Assembly: GCA_001600695.1 (NCBI GenBank)
Contig: BCKQ01000003.1
Span: forward strand, 186,001 to 250,000
Source: Ascoidea asiatica
Taxonomy: Eukaryota > Ascomycota > Saccharomycetes > Ascoideales > Ascoideaceae
Length of the DNA: 64,000 nt
Direction: 5' to 3'
This document shows, piece after piece, positions 29,895 to 40,557 of the stretch (its first letter is position 1; every line of letters starts with the position of its first letter). The notes beneath the pieces are model-generated. The model did no database searches. It was not told the origin of the DNA and saw nothing but the letters and a program-made list of their open reading frames with translations. The position numbers were made by a program, and so were the translations under genes.

Positions 29895-31532
29895 ATGTCT
29901 GGAAATAATCTACAAATGCAAGATACTGATCTTTCTGCCATTGATCAAGTTCTCAGAGATGTTTCCTCCAAGCCTTCCGATCATCTCCAACCTCATCTTC
30001 ATCCTCATCTCCATCCTCAAAATCAGCCTCAAGATTCTCAATCTCAAGCCTCAGATCCCATAACTGTAAGCTTATCTGATTCTGCAATCTCAAACAATAA
30101 CAACAACAGCAATAATAACAATAATAATAATAATAACAACAATACTTCAACTAATCCAATTTCAGCTTCAAATTCAAATGCAGGTTCCAATGCTAATTCA
30201 AATTCAACTCCTTCAAATAATGATCAATTTCATATCGAGAAACAAATCCAAGATCAAATTAAGAATATAAGTCAACAACAACAACAACAACAACAAAATA
30301 TTCAATCTTCTAATATCAAAAATGATTCATCAAATTCAAATAATATCAAGTTAACTAACGCCACCAATAATCAAATTGATAATAATAACAATATTGACAA
30401 TATTGATAACAATGATAGCGCTGATACAAACAATAATGATCAAGACCAAGATCATAATATGAATCAAGATCATGATGATGAAAATGAAAATAATAACGAA
30501 AATGAAAACGACAACGATAACGAAAATGACAATGATAATGATAATGATACTGAAAATGATACCGAAAATAGTGGTGATAAAAAATTTAAATGTCCAAATT
30601 GTAATCATTCTTTCACTAGAAAACATAATTTAAAATCTCATCTTTTAATTCATTCAAAAATAAAACCATTTATTTGTAAAATTTGTAATTCATCTTTTAG
30701 AAGATCTCATGATTTAAAAAGACATCAAAAATTACATACTGGTGAAAAACCATTTAAATGTTTAAAATGTGGTAAAAATTTTGCAAGATGTGATGCTTTA
30801 ATTAGACATAATAATTCTCAATCTGGTTGTTCAAATAAAATTTTAATTTCAAATTTATCAAATATTTCTGATAATTTAATTGAATCAAATTTTAATAATT
30901 TAAATAATTTAAATAATTTAAACAATTTCAATAACCTTAACAACTTAACTAATTTATCAAATTTAAATAATATTAATGATACTAATTTCAAAATTTCAAA
31001 AAAAAAAAATTATGAAACTGGTTCTTTTAAATTAAATCCAATACCTTTATCAATTTCAAATAATAATAATAATAATAATAACAATCAATTATCAAATGTT
31101 AATATTTTACCAAAAGTTAGTACTTTTAGTAACAATAATAATAACAATATCAAATCAATAAATGAAAATGATAATACAAATTTATTAGCCGCTGTTGCAA
31201 TTAATCATCAACAACTTCTTCAACAATCCAATAATACTAATACTGGTACTGGTAATAATAATAACAATATCAATAATGGAATTGATAAGCTTTCAAATTA
31301 TCATATGACTGATGATAATTCTTTACCAAAATTAACTATAGATGTTGAAACTTTAACTCAAAATGAATTAATTTTATATTCTCATATTAGATTATTAGAA
31401 AATAAAGTTTATACTTTATCTAAAAAATTAAATAATAATGAAATTCAATTAAATCAATTACTCAATCAAAAATTATTAAATGAAAATAATAATAATAATA
31501 ATAATATCAGTAATAATAATAATAATAACTGA
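29895..31532 (+). CDS. C2H2 zinc-finger transcription factor (three fingers)
   Basis: A 545-residue nuclear DNA-binding protein. Three tandem C2H2 fingers start at residue 233: C-x2-C in KCPNCNHSFTRKHNLKSH, then FICKICNSSFRRSHDLKRH, then FKCLKCGKNFARCDALIRH. The canonical TGEKPF linker joins fingers 2 and 3. The pattern resembles the Crz1/Cas5 group of fungal factors in the F-x-R-x-H/N-x-L/D-K cores and in the FAR-x-DAL-x-RH form of finger 3, but I cannot assign the orthologue. The N-terminus holds His/Pro/Gln repeats and Asn runs, then a strongly acidic Asp/Glu/Asn region (about 175-228) that could act as an activation domain. The C-terminus is Asn-rich, with a short Leu/Asn helix (LYSHIRLLENKVYTLSKKLNN) that could form a coiled coil. 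Confidence 0.88.
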   Translation: MSGNNLQMQDTDLSAIDQVLRDVSSKPSDHLQPHLHPHLHPQNQPQDSQSQASDPITVSLSDSAISNNNNNSNNNNNNNNNNNTSTNPISASNSNAGSNANSNSTPSNNDQFHIEKQIQDQIKNISQQQQQQQQNIQSSNIKNDSSNSNNIKLTNATNNQIDNNNNIDNIDNNDSADTNNNDQDQDHNMNQDHDDENENNNENENDNDNENDNDNDNDTENDTENSGDKKFKCPNCNHSFTRKHNLKSHLLIHSKIKPFICKICNSSFRRSHDLKRHQKLHTGEKPFKCLKCGKNFARCDALIRHNNSQSGCSNKILISNLSNISDNLIESNFNNLNNLNNLNNFNNLNNLTNLSNLNNINDTNFKISKKKNYETGSFKLNPIPLSISNNNNNNNNNQLSNVNILPKVSTFSNNNNNNIKSINENDNTNLLAAVAINHQQLLQQSNNTNTGTGNNNNNINNGIDKLSNYHMTDDNSLPKLTIDVETLTQNELILYSHIRLLENKVYTLSKKLNNNEIQLNQLLNQKLLNENNNNNNNISNNNNNN

Positions 31533-31605
31533 TTATTTATTTAATAATCATCTTATAAATATTTGTTTTTGTTATTCTCTATTTCTGTTTTTATCAATAT
31601 TTCAT

Positions 31606-31715
31606 TTTTATTTTTATTTCTATTTCTATTTCTATTTCTGTTTTTGTTTTTGTTTTTGTTTTTGTTTTTGTTTTTTTTTTTGTCTGTTTTTGTTTCTGTT
31701 TTTATTTTTATTTTA
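31606..31715. repeat. T-rich minisatellite in a 3' region
   Basis: Tandem tttttat/tttctat units pass into tttttg units (about 31639-31680). The tract lies between the convergent C2H2 and chitin deacetylase genes. Confidence 0.75.
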
Positions 31716-31816
31716 TAATTATTTATTGTATTTTATAATGTATGTATATTTTCTTAAAATATTTGTATATTAATATTAATAATAATAATATATAAAAAAA
31801 GAGCTAATAAAGTAAG

Positions 31817-33055
31817 TTAAAAAGATAATTGAAAAGTATTTTCATTTGAGGAATCATGAATAATATTTGAAATTTTTAATGCATCTGCATTATAATTTTT
31901 TAAATAATTTACACCTCCAGCACATTCAGCAACAGTTAATTGATCAGAACCAATAATATTTTCAGCAATTTCAACAGCAACATTGACAGTTGAAATATGA
32001 CCATCATGTTCTAAGATTAAACCTCTTGGAGGAGTTTCTTTTGAAACCCATTCTTTAACAGAAGTATAAATTTGATCTTCAGTTCTTTGATTTGACATTA
32101 ATTGCCAATCAAAAGTATCAAAATCCCAAAGTACAGATTGTAAACCAAATTGTCTTAAAATACTTCTAACTCTATTATCAATACCACCATATGGAGGTCT
32201 AAACCATTTTGGTATATGATTTGAAGTTGCATTCATTGCCCAAATTGACCATTGAACTTGAGCAATAATTTCTTCATTTGATAAAGAAGGTAAAAAGGGA
32301 TGTGACCAACTATGAGAACCAATTAAATGACCATTTTCATTAATTGATCTATAAATTTCAGGAAATCTAATAATATTAATACCTAAAGTGAAAAAAGTTG
32401 TTTTATGATTTAAATGATTTAATAATTTTGGAGTTGCAGGAGATGGACCATCATCAAAAGTTTGAGATAATTTTGGACAAGTAAAAACATCATCTTGAGC
32501 AACACATTTATAACAATCAAAAGAACATGAATTTCTATCAGGTGGACAAATTCCCATACCATGAGGTTGAATATCATTTGGAATTTTACTAAAATCAATA
32601 AAATCCAATGGAATATATGGTGGATTCATACTTGGCCAAGCATTTAAACCAGTTAAATCAGCTAACCAATTTGGAAATTCTAATTGAGCTTGAATATGAG
32701 GATCAAAACCAACAGGAGCAGGAATTTCAGTTTTAAAATGATTTGGAATTTCATTAATTTTATTTAAAGTTGAAGAAGATAATTTTTTTCTTGTTCTTGA
32801 ATGTTTTAAATCTAAAGATTTTTTTGAAGTTTCTGCATTTGAAACTACCTGATTTGAATTTGAAGATTGAATAATATTTGAATCAAAATAAGCAGGAAAT
32901 GGAGATGGTAATGAATTAACAAAAATATTTGATGTTATTGAATTTAAAATGATTAATACAAATATTAAATTAAACGCCGAATGAATAAATATATTTTGAT
33001 ATCTATTATTGCTATTGTTATGGATACGGATTTGGTTATTGTTATTTAGATACAT
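31817..33055 (-). CDS. Chitin deacetylase (polysaccharide deacetylase, CE4)
   Basis: Secreted or cell-wall enzyme that removes acetyl groups from chitin to give chitosan; in yeasts this serves the ascospore wall. The NodB/CE4 motifs are in order: TFDDGPSP (199-206, with the metal-binding Asp pair), HSWSH (248-252, the two metal-binding His), RPPYG (286-290) and DTFDWQ (313-318). A hydrophobic segment at about 27-48 could be a signal peptide or anchor, placed after a 20-residue Asn-rich leader, so true cleavage is uncertain. A Cys-rich stretch (CPPDRNSCSFDCYKCVAQDDVF in part, 170-193) just before the catalytic domain matches yeast Cda1/Cda2. Which paralogue it corresponds to is not clear. The start is the ATG at 33053-33055. 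Confidence 0.9.
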   Translation of the reverse strand: MYLNNNNQIRIHNNSNNRYQNIFIHSAFNLIFVLIILNSITSNIFVNSLPSPFPAYFDSNIIQSSNSNQVVSNAETSKKSLDLKHSRTRKKLSSSTLNKINEIPNHFKTEIPAPVGFDPHIQAQLEFPNWLADLTGLNAWPSMNPPYIPLDFIDFSKIPNDIQPHGMGICPPDRNSCSFDCYKCVAQDDVFTCPKLSQTFDDGPSPATPKLLNHLNHKTTFFTLGINIIRFPEIYRSINENGHLIGSHSWSHPFLPSLSNEEIIAQVQWSIWAMNATSNHIPKWFRPPYGGIDNRVRSILRQFGLQSVLWDFDTFDWQLMSNQRTEDQIYTSVKEWVSKETPPRGLILEHDGHISTVNVAVEIAENIIGSDQLTVAECAGGVNYLKNYNADALKISNIIHDSSNENTFQLSF

Positions 33056-33690
33056 TTTTTTTTTTTTTCATAATTTATTTTAAATAAATCAATATAATAA
33101 GTTATGATTGTTGTTGAAATAATTAATATATGAACAGTAAAAAATAAATAAGTAAGTATATTTTATAAATAAATGAATCTATGGTTATAAAGAGTATAAA
33201 GAGTATAAATAATAGTATTGATAGTAATAAAGATAATAAATAGTAAAAGGTATGAATGATAAATGAATTGTTTGAAATTGCCATCATTTTCTTGGTTATT
33301 TTCTTGGAAATGCAGAGAACACGAGAATTCTGAGGTTTTTGGAGACGAGCAGAACACAAAAAGAAATCAGAGGAAAGAAGCAGAAGAACCAAAAACAGCT
33401 GTGACAACATTCAGCAGCAATGCAGTAAGAAAATACCAGAAAATACCAGGAGAATTGAATAATAAATGAATATGATTGAATATGATTGAAAATGATTGAT
33501 TATAATTGAAGATGATTTGATATGAGTATGAGTAAATAAATGTTTTTATGTTTAAGTTTTATATGTTTATAGTGTTTTATAATGATTAGAAGTAATAAAA
33601 GTAACGGCGGTTAATAAAAAAATGATAAAAAATGATAAAAAGTGATAAAAAGAAATATATAATTACTTAAATTACAATTAATATACTTAT
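33056..33690. other. Promoter of the chitin deacetylase gene
   Basis: AT-rich intergenic DNA between two minus-strand genes. Around 33300-33440 it is less AT-rich, without recognisable sites. No gene seen. Confidence 0.5.
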
Positions 33691-34704
33691 TTAAATTGTA
33701 TTTGAGATTGTATTTGAATTTGAATTGACTGAATTTAGTTTAATTTTAGATAAATTTAATTCATTTGATAATTGATTTATTTTATTTTTAAGATATTGAT
33801 TTTCAATTTCAATTAAATTATTATCATCATTTTCTTTTATTGAAGAATCTAATCTTTTAGGTAATGAGAATGAATCAATTGAACTAATTTTTCTTTTTTG
33901 AGAGGAGTTAAGAGAATCTAAAGTATCTGAAGTATTTATAGTATTCAAAGTATTTGAAGTATTTAAAGTATTTAAAGTATTTAAAGTATTAATTGAAGAA
34001 TCATTATTTGATTTAGATGAATTAATATTATAATCAAATTTAAAATCATTGAATAAATCATTATCATTTGTATTATCATTTGAATTATCATTTGAATTAT
34101 CATTTGAATTATCATTTGAATTTATAATGTTATTATTATCATTTTTTTTTAAAGAATTTTTATTTAAAGATTGAATAGTATTTTTAAGATAAAGATTTTG
34201 ATTTTTTAAGAATTTAATTTGTTTAATTAATTTTAAAACAATTGCATCTTGTTCTTGTTCCATAATATTAATAATTTCTTCATTTGATAATTTTTTATTT
34301 AAAGAATTGACTGAATGAGAACGAGAATCTATTGAATTATTAATTGAATTATTGATTGAATTTATTGAATTGAGAGAATTATTATTTGAATTTGTTAATG
34401 AATTGGTTAATGAATTTGATAATGAATTACTATTTGAATGATTGATTGGAGTATTACTATTATTATTTGAGATTGAATTTGAAAATGAAAATCTTCTATT
34501 TCTATCAACAGTGTATGAATAATTTGAGGAACTACTTGGAAATCTTAATAGATTATCATTATTAAAAGAGTTTTTAATATTATTACTATTATTATTTAGA
34601 TTATTATTGATAGTTTTATTGGTGTTATTATTAGTATTATTATTAGTATTAGTAGTAGTATTACTGGAAGTATTATCAGAATTTTTAAATTTAATATCCA
34701 TCAT
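33691..34704 (-). CDS. Asn/Ser-rich protein with a coiled-coil core, unrecognised
   Basis: A 337-residue frame starting with two Met codons. Most of it is Asn/Ser/Thr low complexity, with tandem repeats such as NSNDNSND (near 205-225) and NTLNT. The only ordinary sequence is a helical segment at about 140-185 (SNEEIINIMEQEQDAIVLKL, continuing IKQIKFLKNQNLYLK) and a shorter one near the C-terminus (IENQYLKNKINQLSNELNLS). Both have heptad-like Leu/Ile spacing typical of coiled coils. The NRRFSFSNS stretch near residue 70 is a possible kinase site. I do not recognise the family. Confidence 0.7.
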   Translation of the reverse strand: MMDIKFKNSDNTSSNTTTNTNNNTNNNTNKTINNNLNNNSNNIKNSFNNDNLLRFPSSSSNYSYTVDRNRRFSFSNSISNNNSNTPINHSNSNSLSNSLTNSLTNSNNNSLNSINSINNSINNSIDSRSHSVNSLNKKLSNEEIINIMEQEQDAIVLKLIKQIKFLKNQNLYLKNTIQSLNKNSLKKNDNNNIINSNDNSNDNSNDNSNDNTNDNDLFNDFKFDYNINSSKSNNDSSINTLNTLNTLNTSNTLNTINTSDTLDSLNSSQKRKISSIDSFSLPKRLDSSIKENDDNNLIEIENQYLKNKINQLSNELNLSKIKLNSVNSNSNTISNTI

Positions 34705-35860
34705 TTTGAAGTATTAAGCAAGATAATTGAATTGAGCAAAATATGAAAGAGGAAATTTAAAATAGAATTGAATATAAAATAGAGAATATGATTATAATTT
34801 ATATAAATTGATTAAATTATATATTTATTTAGCAATATAATATTATTAGTATTAGAAATGGTATATTTATTATTTTATTATGAAAATTATGTCAAATGAA
34901 TAATTGAATATTAAATGTTGAATGTTGAATAGTGATAATGATACGACAATAGAAATATACTTTTATCTTCTTTTAGTTTCTAGTTCAATTGAATTTAGTT
35001 TAGTTTAGTTTAGTTTTAGTTTTAGTTTAGTTTAGTCTTGTCAGGTCTTGTCAGGTCTAGCCTTGTCTAATCTTGATCTTGGTTCTCGTATTGGTCTTTT
35101 ATTCTTTTATTACTTGTTCTTTTATTCTTTTATTTTGAAATTGATCTATATTATATTCATTTGATATTTATTGTATATTTATTTGATATTGGATTCTTTC
35201 CACAGTGATACTCAGAGCTTACTCTTTTATCTTCCTTTCTTCTTTTTCTTCTTTATCTTCTTTATCTTTCTCTTTTATCTTGTGTCTGGGCGCTGAGAAG
35301 TGCAGACTGTGCAATTATTTCTTATCGATCCAGCCAGGCGTGCACGTGCTCACTCGAGATTGCTCTTTTTCTTCTTTTTCTTCTTTTTCTTCTTCTCTTT
35401 TCTTTTCTTTTCTTTTTCTTTTCTTGGAGACAGTTTCAACTACGAGCAATCAAAGTACTGACCCACAGGTATGGTTTTGAATAGGTTAAAAAGATTAATA
35501 AATTAAAATACTGAGATCACCAATGATGCAATTCGAACATACAATTCATTCACCGAACAATAACCAGTTCCTAAAATGTACCTAAATTGATTCTAAATTC
35601 AATTCAAAATAGAATTTTACATTTTTACAATTGATAATAGCTTTACATAGCAACCTTATTTGATTCTATTATATTTTAAAACCATTACTATTATAATACT
35701 AATACTACCAATAACACTCTTGAAATATTATATATAAAGATCAATTCGCATTCTGTAATTCAAATTATTTAATATTTATTCTTTATTCATTGAAATAGTT
35801 ACTTAATCAATTACTTAAATACTTAAATACTTAAATACTTAAATACTTTATTAACTGAAA
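34705..35860. other. Divergent promoter region
   Basis: A 1.15-kb region between divergent low-complexity genes. It includes tandem tttag units (34993-35035), a degenerate cttgtcaggt repeat (35036-35075), long pyrimidine tracts of the ttctt type (35225-35425), and a GC-richer spot with GCACGTGC at 35342-35349. A (acttaaat)n run (35813-35847) lies just before the ATG at 35861. No gene is supported. Confidence 0.5.
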
Positions 35861-37144
35861 ATGTCAAACTATGTGTATACTTTTGATCAAATATTAGATT
35901 ATCTTAATGAGTTGAATTCATTAGTCTATAATACTATTACTAATGATAATACTAATGATAATAATATTGATGATATTAATAAATTACCTGATATTTATAT
36001 AATTTTCAAAACAAAAAATTCATTAACCTCATTAAATAATGATTTAGGTACTAATAAAATTATAAATTGTCATGAGAATTGTAAATGTAAGAAAAAGAAA
36101 AAAAATAATTTATCAACTAACAATGAAAATAATAATAATAATAATAATAATTTATATAAATTTAACTCAAATGATTTAAATTTAATCAATCATTATAATT
36201 TGAATTCAAAAAATTTATTATATAAATCAAAATCTATTATACATATCTTACCAAATTCAAATAATATCAATACAATTAATAATATTAATAGTAAAGTTAC
36301 TAATAAAATTTCAATTATTTTTTATCCTTTAAGAATTAATTTAAATCAATCTCATTTAATTAATAATAATAAAAATAATAATAATATTACAAAAATTAAA
36401 AAAAATGATTTAAAATCTCTGAAAAAATTATTAAATTCAATTAAATTTAATTTCAATTCAAATTTTAATATCAATAATAATATTAATAATGAATTAATCA
36501 AAAATATTCCAATTTCAGATTTTGAAACTTTTAATAACTTAAGTTTTATTGACCTTATTGACAATATTAATGATAATATTAATGATAATAATAATGAAAA
36601 AGATAATGATAATGATATAAAGATTATAAAATTATTCAATAATAATATCAAAAATAATATCAAAAACAGTATTTATAATAATATTAATAACCATATAAAT
36701 AATAGTAATTATGATTATATTAATAATGAAATTCATGATAAATTCGATAATTCAAGTAGTGTTTATACTTCAAATTCTAATTATTCTTCATCTAATTCTT
36801 CATCTGATTCTGATTCAATTAAATCAATAAATATGAAAAAAAATAATAGTATTGATCATTATAAAATTTATGATCATTTTAATGAAAATTATTATAAAAC
36901 TGATCAACATAATGATAAATATGAATCTAAAAATGAACCTAAAATTGAACATGATAATGAATATGATAATGAAATTGACGATAATGAATCTGATGAAGAT
37001 GATGATCCAATAAGTTCTATATTTGATGATTATTCTAAATTTGATTCAAGTGATATTGATACTAATAATCTTAGTGAAATTATGAATTATCCTTCCAAAA
37101 ATCATTCTCACAATACTTCTTTCAACACTTCTCTCAATTCATAA
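35861..37144 (+). CDS. Asn/Asp-rich protein, unrecognised, 427 aa
   Basis: A 427-codon frame starting at ATG 35861. The first 30 residues look folded (YVYTFDQILDYLNELNSLVY), followed by fragments of ordinary sequence separated by Asn runs: PDIYIIFKTKNSLTSL, CHENCKCKKKKK (a small Cys/Lys patch), KSKSIIHILP and NKISIIFYPLRINL. These could be beta strands of one small domain interrupted by Asn inserts. The C-terminal part is acidic (DDNESDEDDDPISSIFDDYSKFD). No membrane segment or known motif. Function unknown. Confidence 0.65.
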   Translation: MSNYVYTFDQILDYLNELNSLVYNTITNDNTNDNNIDDINKLPDIYIIFKTKNSLTSLNNDLGTNKIINCHENCKCKKKKKNNLSTNNENNNNNNNNLYKFNSNDLNLINHYNLNSKNLLYKSKSIIHILPNSNNINTINNINSKVTNKISIIFYPLRINLNQSHLINNNKNNNNITKIKKNDLKSLKKLLNSIKFNFNSNFNINNNINNELIKNIPISDFETFNNLSFIDLIDNINDNINDNNNEKDNDNDIKIIKLFNNNIKNNIKNSIYNNINNHINNSNYDYINNEIHDKFDNSSSVYTSNSNYSSSNSSSDSDSIKSINMKKNNSIDHYKIYDHFNENYYKTDQHNDKYESKNEPKIEHDNEYDNEIDDNESDEDDDPISSIFDDYSKFDSSDIDTNNLSEIMNYPSKNHSHNTSFNTSLNS

Positions 37145-37671
37145 AAAAAGCATAAATTTCCTATTACTCAGATACTGTACATTTCACCTTTATCATATTC
37201 TTTATCATATTCTTTATTATCTTCTTTATCATCTTTTCTATCTTCTTCTTTGTTGTTGTTGTTGTTGTTGTTGTTTTTTTGTTGGGCATGCGGATCTAAG
37301 CCGTCCGTGTCATACTCTTATCACCCGGATCCCGGTTTCCGTTTCCATTTCCGCTTCTTTCTCATTTTCTTATCGTCTTTGTTTATAAATGTCTTTTATC
37401 TCTTGTTCTCTTTTTCTCTCTTTCTCTTTCTTTCTTCTTTTCTTTCTTTTATACCAAATATATAATAATTAATAATTAATAATCAATAATCAATAATCAA
37501 TAATCAATAAATAATCAATAATCATCTCTGAAATACATTCTTTTCAATCAATCCCCCATTGATTCATCAATCCATAGTCCATAACCAAAAGACTCCATCC
37601 ATTTGTTCTTTTATTCATTTCCTAATTCATTCATTTCCCAATTTTATAATAACAGATATGAAAAGATAAAT
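37145..37671. other. Promoter of MIY1
   Basis: Pyrimidine-rich upstream region with tandem ttctttatcata units (37193-37225) and a (ttg)n run (37249-37273). A short GC-richer core at about 37285-37355 contains CACCCGGATCCCGG, a partial palindrome that could bind a general regulatory factor. Tandem ataatcaata units follow at 37464-37525. Confidence 0.5.
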
Positions 37672-39102
37672 ATGAATAAAATAATAGAAAAAGATATCAA
37701 GAAAGATATTAAAAAAGAAGAAATTGAAAATGAAAAAGAAATTGATATACATTTATTATTACCTGATCCCTCTTTAAAGGCTTCAAGTTCTGCTTCTTTA
37801 TTTTCAAACTCAGAAAAAAATGATAAAAATTCTTCATCAATAAAATTTAAAACTCAAAAAGAAATTGATAAAGAAATTGAAATTGAAAAAGAGAAAGAAA
37901 AGGAAAAGGACAAAGAAAATCAGAAAGAAAAAGAAAAGGATAAACATCATATCCATTTACCTCTGATTCATAAAGATAAACAGAAAGAAAAAGATAAAGA
38001 TAAAGATAAAGAAAAAGAAAAAGAAATAAGCAAAGAAGATAAAACGAAAGACAAACAGAAGGAAAAAGATGAAGAATTGTTCAAAACAAAAAAAATCAAA
38101 TGGTTCAATCCAATATTCATCAATTCTCTAAATTCAAAAATTTTAATTCAAAATAATAATGGCCCATGTGCTTTAATTTCAATTATAAATACTTTAATAT
38201 TAAATTATCAATTATATTATAATTTAAATTTTAATTATAACTCTGAATTTAATGGTGGTTTATTCACTATTCTAATCAATGACAATAGAAATCATTCAAT
38301 TGAAAGATTAATTAAATTCATTTATTTAAATGAATTAATAAATTTAAAAGATTTAAAAAATTATTTAGCAGAAATTTTATTCTCAAATAAAGATAATTTA
38401 ATCTCTGAAATTAATTCAAAAAATAAATTACAAAGAATAAATACTGATATTGATATTCTAGAAAAATCTTTTGGTAAAAGAAAAGAATCTATTCAATATA
38501 ATTTTAATTCAAATGATGATATTAATGATATTAATATTAGTAATAATAATAATAACGTCAATGAAAAATTTAATGAAGATGATATAAATTTAGTTTTAAA
38601 TTTATTACCAACTTTAAATAAAGGTTTAAATATTAATCCAAATTTTTTAAATAATTCTTTTGATAAAACAAATTTAATTATAAATTTTAATTTTAATGAA
38701 TTAAATTTAAATAATTTTTTTAATTCAAATTTAAATTTTAATAATTTACCAAAATTATTAATTAATAATTCAAACCAAAATAAATTTAATCCAGAATTAT
38801 CTTTATTTAGAACTTATAATTTAAACTTATTACATGGTTGGACAATTAATTATAAATTATTATTACCTTCTAATAATGAAACTATTAACAATAATGAAAT
38901 TAATAAAAAAATTGAAATTGAAGAATTAATTTTAATTAAATTGATTTTTTATCTTAAAAATTTTGAAAATTTACAAAATTTTTTAATTCAAATTCAAATA
39001 TATTTTCAAAATTTTACTAAAAAAAATAAAAATTTCAATTTAAATGATTATATTGATAACTTAAATAAAATGGATGAGATTAAACTAGATATCTTTAATG
39101 AA

Positions 39103-39160
<58 letters not shown>

Positions 39161-40419
39161 TTAATAATTTTAATAACTTTAATAAAATCAATGAAGAAAT
39201 TTTTGATAAAAGTAATTCAAGTTTAATTGACAATAGTAATTCAAGTTTAAGTGAAAGTTTAAATTCTAATTCAATCTCAAATTCAAACTCAAATAGTAAT
39301 ATAAATAGTAATATAAATAGTAATTCAAATAGTAATTCAACTTTAAATAAATTTAAAGAGAATATAAAAAATGAAATTAATGAAAATCATAAATTTTTAA
39401 ACAAAATTAAACAACATAAACATAAAGTTGAATTAAATTTAAAAGATAAACAATTAATTTATATAAATTTTATAATAAATAATTGGTTAAGAAAAACTTC
39501 AACACAATTAACAGAAATTGGTTTAAAAAATTTAAAATTAAATAAAATTGATGATAGTTCATTTATAATTTTTTTTAGAAATGATCATTTTAATACATTA
39601 TTTAAATATAAAGATGAAAAAGATATTAATAATGATAATTGTAAATTATTTTTATTAGTTACAGATGAAGGTTTCATTAAAAATAAAGATATTGTTTGGA
39701 TTGAATTAAATTCAATAAATGGATTAAATGATAAATTTTATAATGGAAATTTTAAAGAATATGAATTTAAAAAAGAAAATAATAATAATGTTGAAAAAAT
39801 TAAAAGGGAAGAAATAAATGGTAATAATAAAAATAATATAAAGATTAAATCAGATTTTGCAAAAGATTTATATGATAGTGGAGATATTTTAAAATATGAA
39901 AATGAAAATGAATTTGATAATATTAATAATAAAGATTTTTTATTAGCAAAACAAATTCAACAAGATGAAGACGAATTAGTTGCAAAAAAATTACAAGATA
40001 TGTATAATAAAAGAACTAAACCTAAAGTTAAAATTGTTAATGAAGATAATAAAAAGGACAAAATTATAGATAAGGATATAGAAAAGGTTGTAGATAAAGA
40101 TAAAGATAAAGAAACAGGTGAAAAATTTGAAAATCATTCAAAGATGGGAAATGAAATTAAAAGAAATAAAAGTATTGGTAGAAGTAAAAGTATTTTGAAA
40201 AGTAAAACTTTCAATATACATAAAAATAAAAGCAAAATGGAAGTTATAAATGAAAATGTAAATAAAGATAATAGTATAAATGTAAATAAAAATGAGATTG
40301 TGAATGTGAAAGAGAAAACAAAAGAGAATATTAATGAAAATGAAAATAATAGTGAAATTAAAGAAGAAGGTAGAGAAATGAAAAGTAAGAAAAAGAAAAA
40401 AGACTGTATTATTATGTGA
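37672..40419 (+). CDS. MIY1: MINDY-family Lys48-specific deubiquitinase with C-terminal CaaX box
   Basis: A cysteine protease that trims Lys48-linked ubiquitin chains (MINDY/DUF544; Miy1, YPL191C, in S. cerevisiae). The catalytic core starts at about residue 140: KILIQNNNGPCALISIINTL carries the oxyanion Gln and catalytic C166. The LLHGWTI stretch follows, then FFRNDHFNTLFK with catalytic H639. Near the C-terminus LAKQIQQDEDELVAKKLQ resembles the family's ubiquitin-binding helix. The last residues KKKKKDCIIM form a CaaX farnesylation signal with a polybasic patch, predicting membrane attachment. The first 130 residues are Lys/Glu/Asp repeats, and Asn inserts lengthen the core to 915 residues. 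The start is taken as ATG 37672; the frame is open further upstream but has no earlier ATG. Confidence 0.9.
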
Positions 40420-40557
40420 AAATGATATTTATTAGTAGTATGTTAAATCATTCATTAAATCATCTATAAAATATTTTTATGTAATTGAAATTTATATTAA
40501 AAATTATATTAAACTTTAAATGAAATCTAGATATGTAAGTTATATGATTTTTTTGAA

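Noticed and set aside
37603-37671. N-terminal extension of MIY1 from TTG 37603
   Set aside because: No ATG in this stretch; the first in-frame ATG is 37672.
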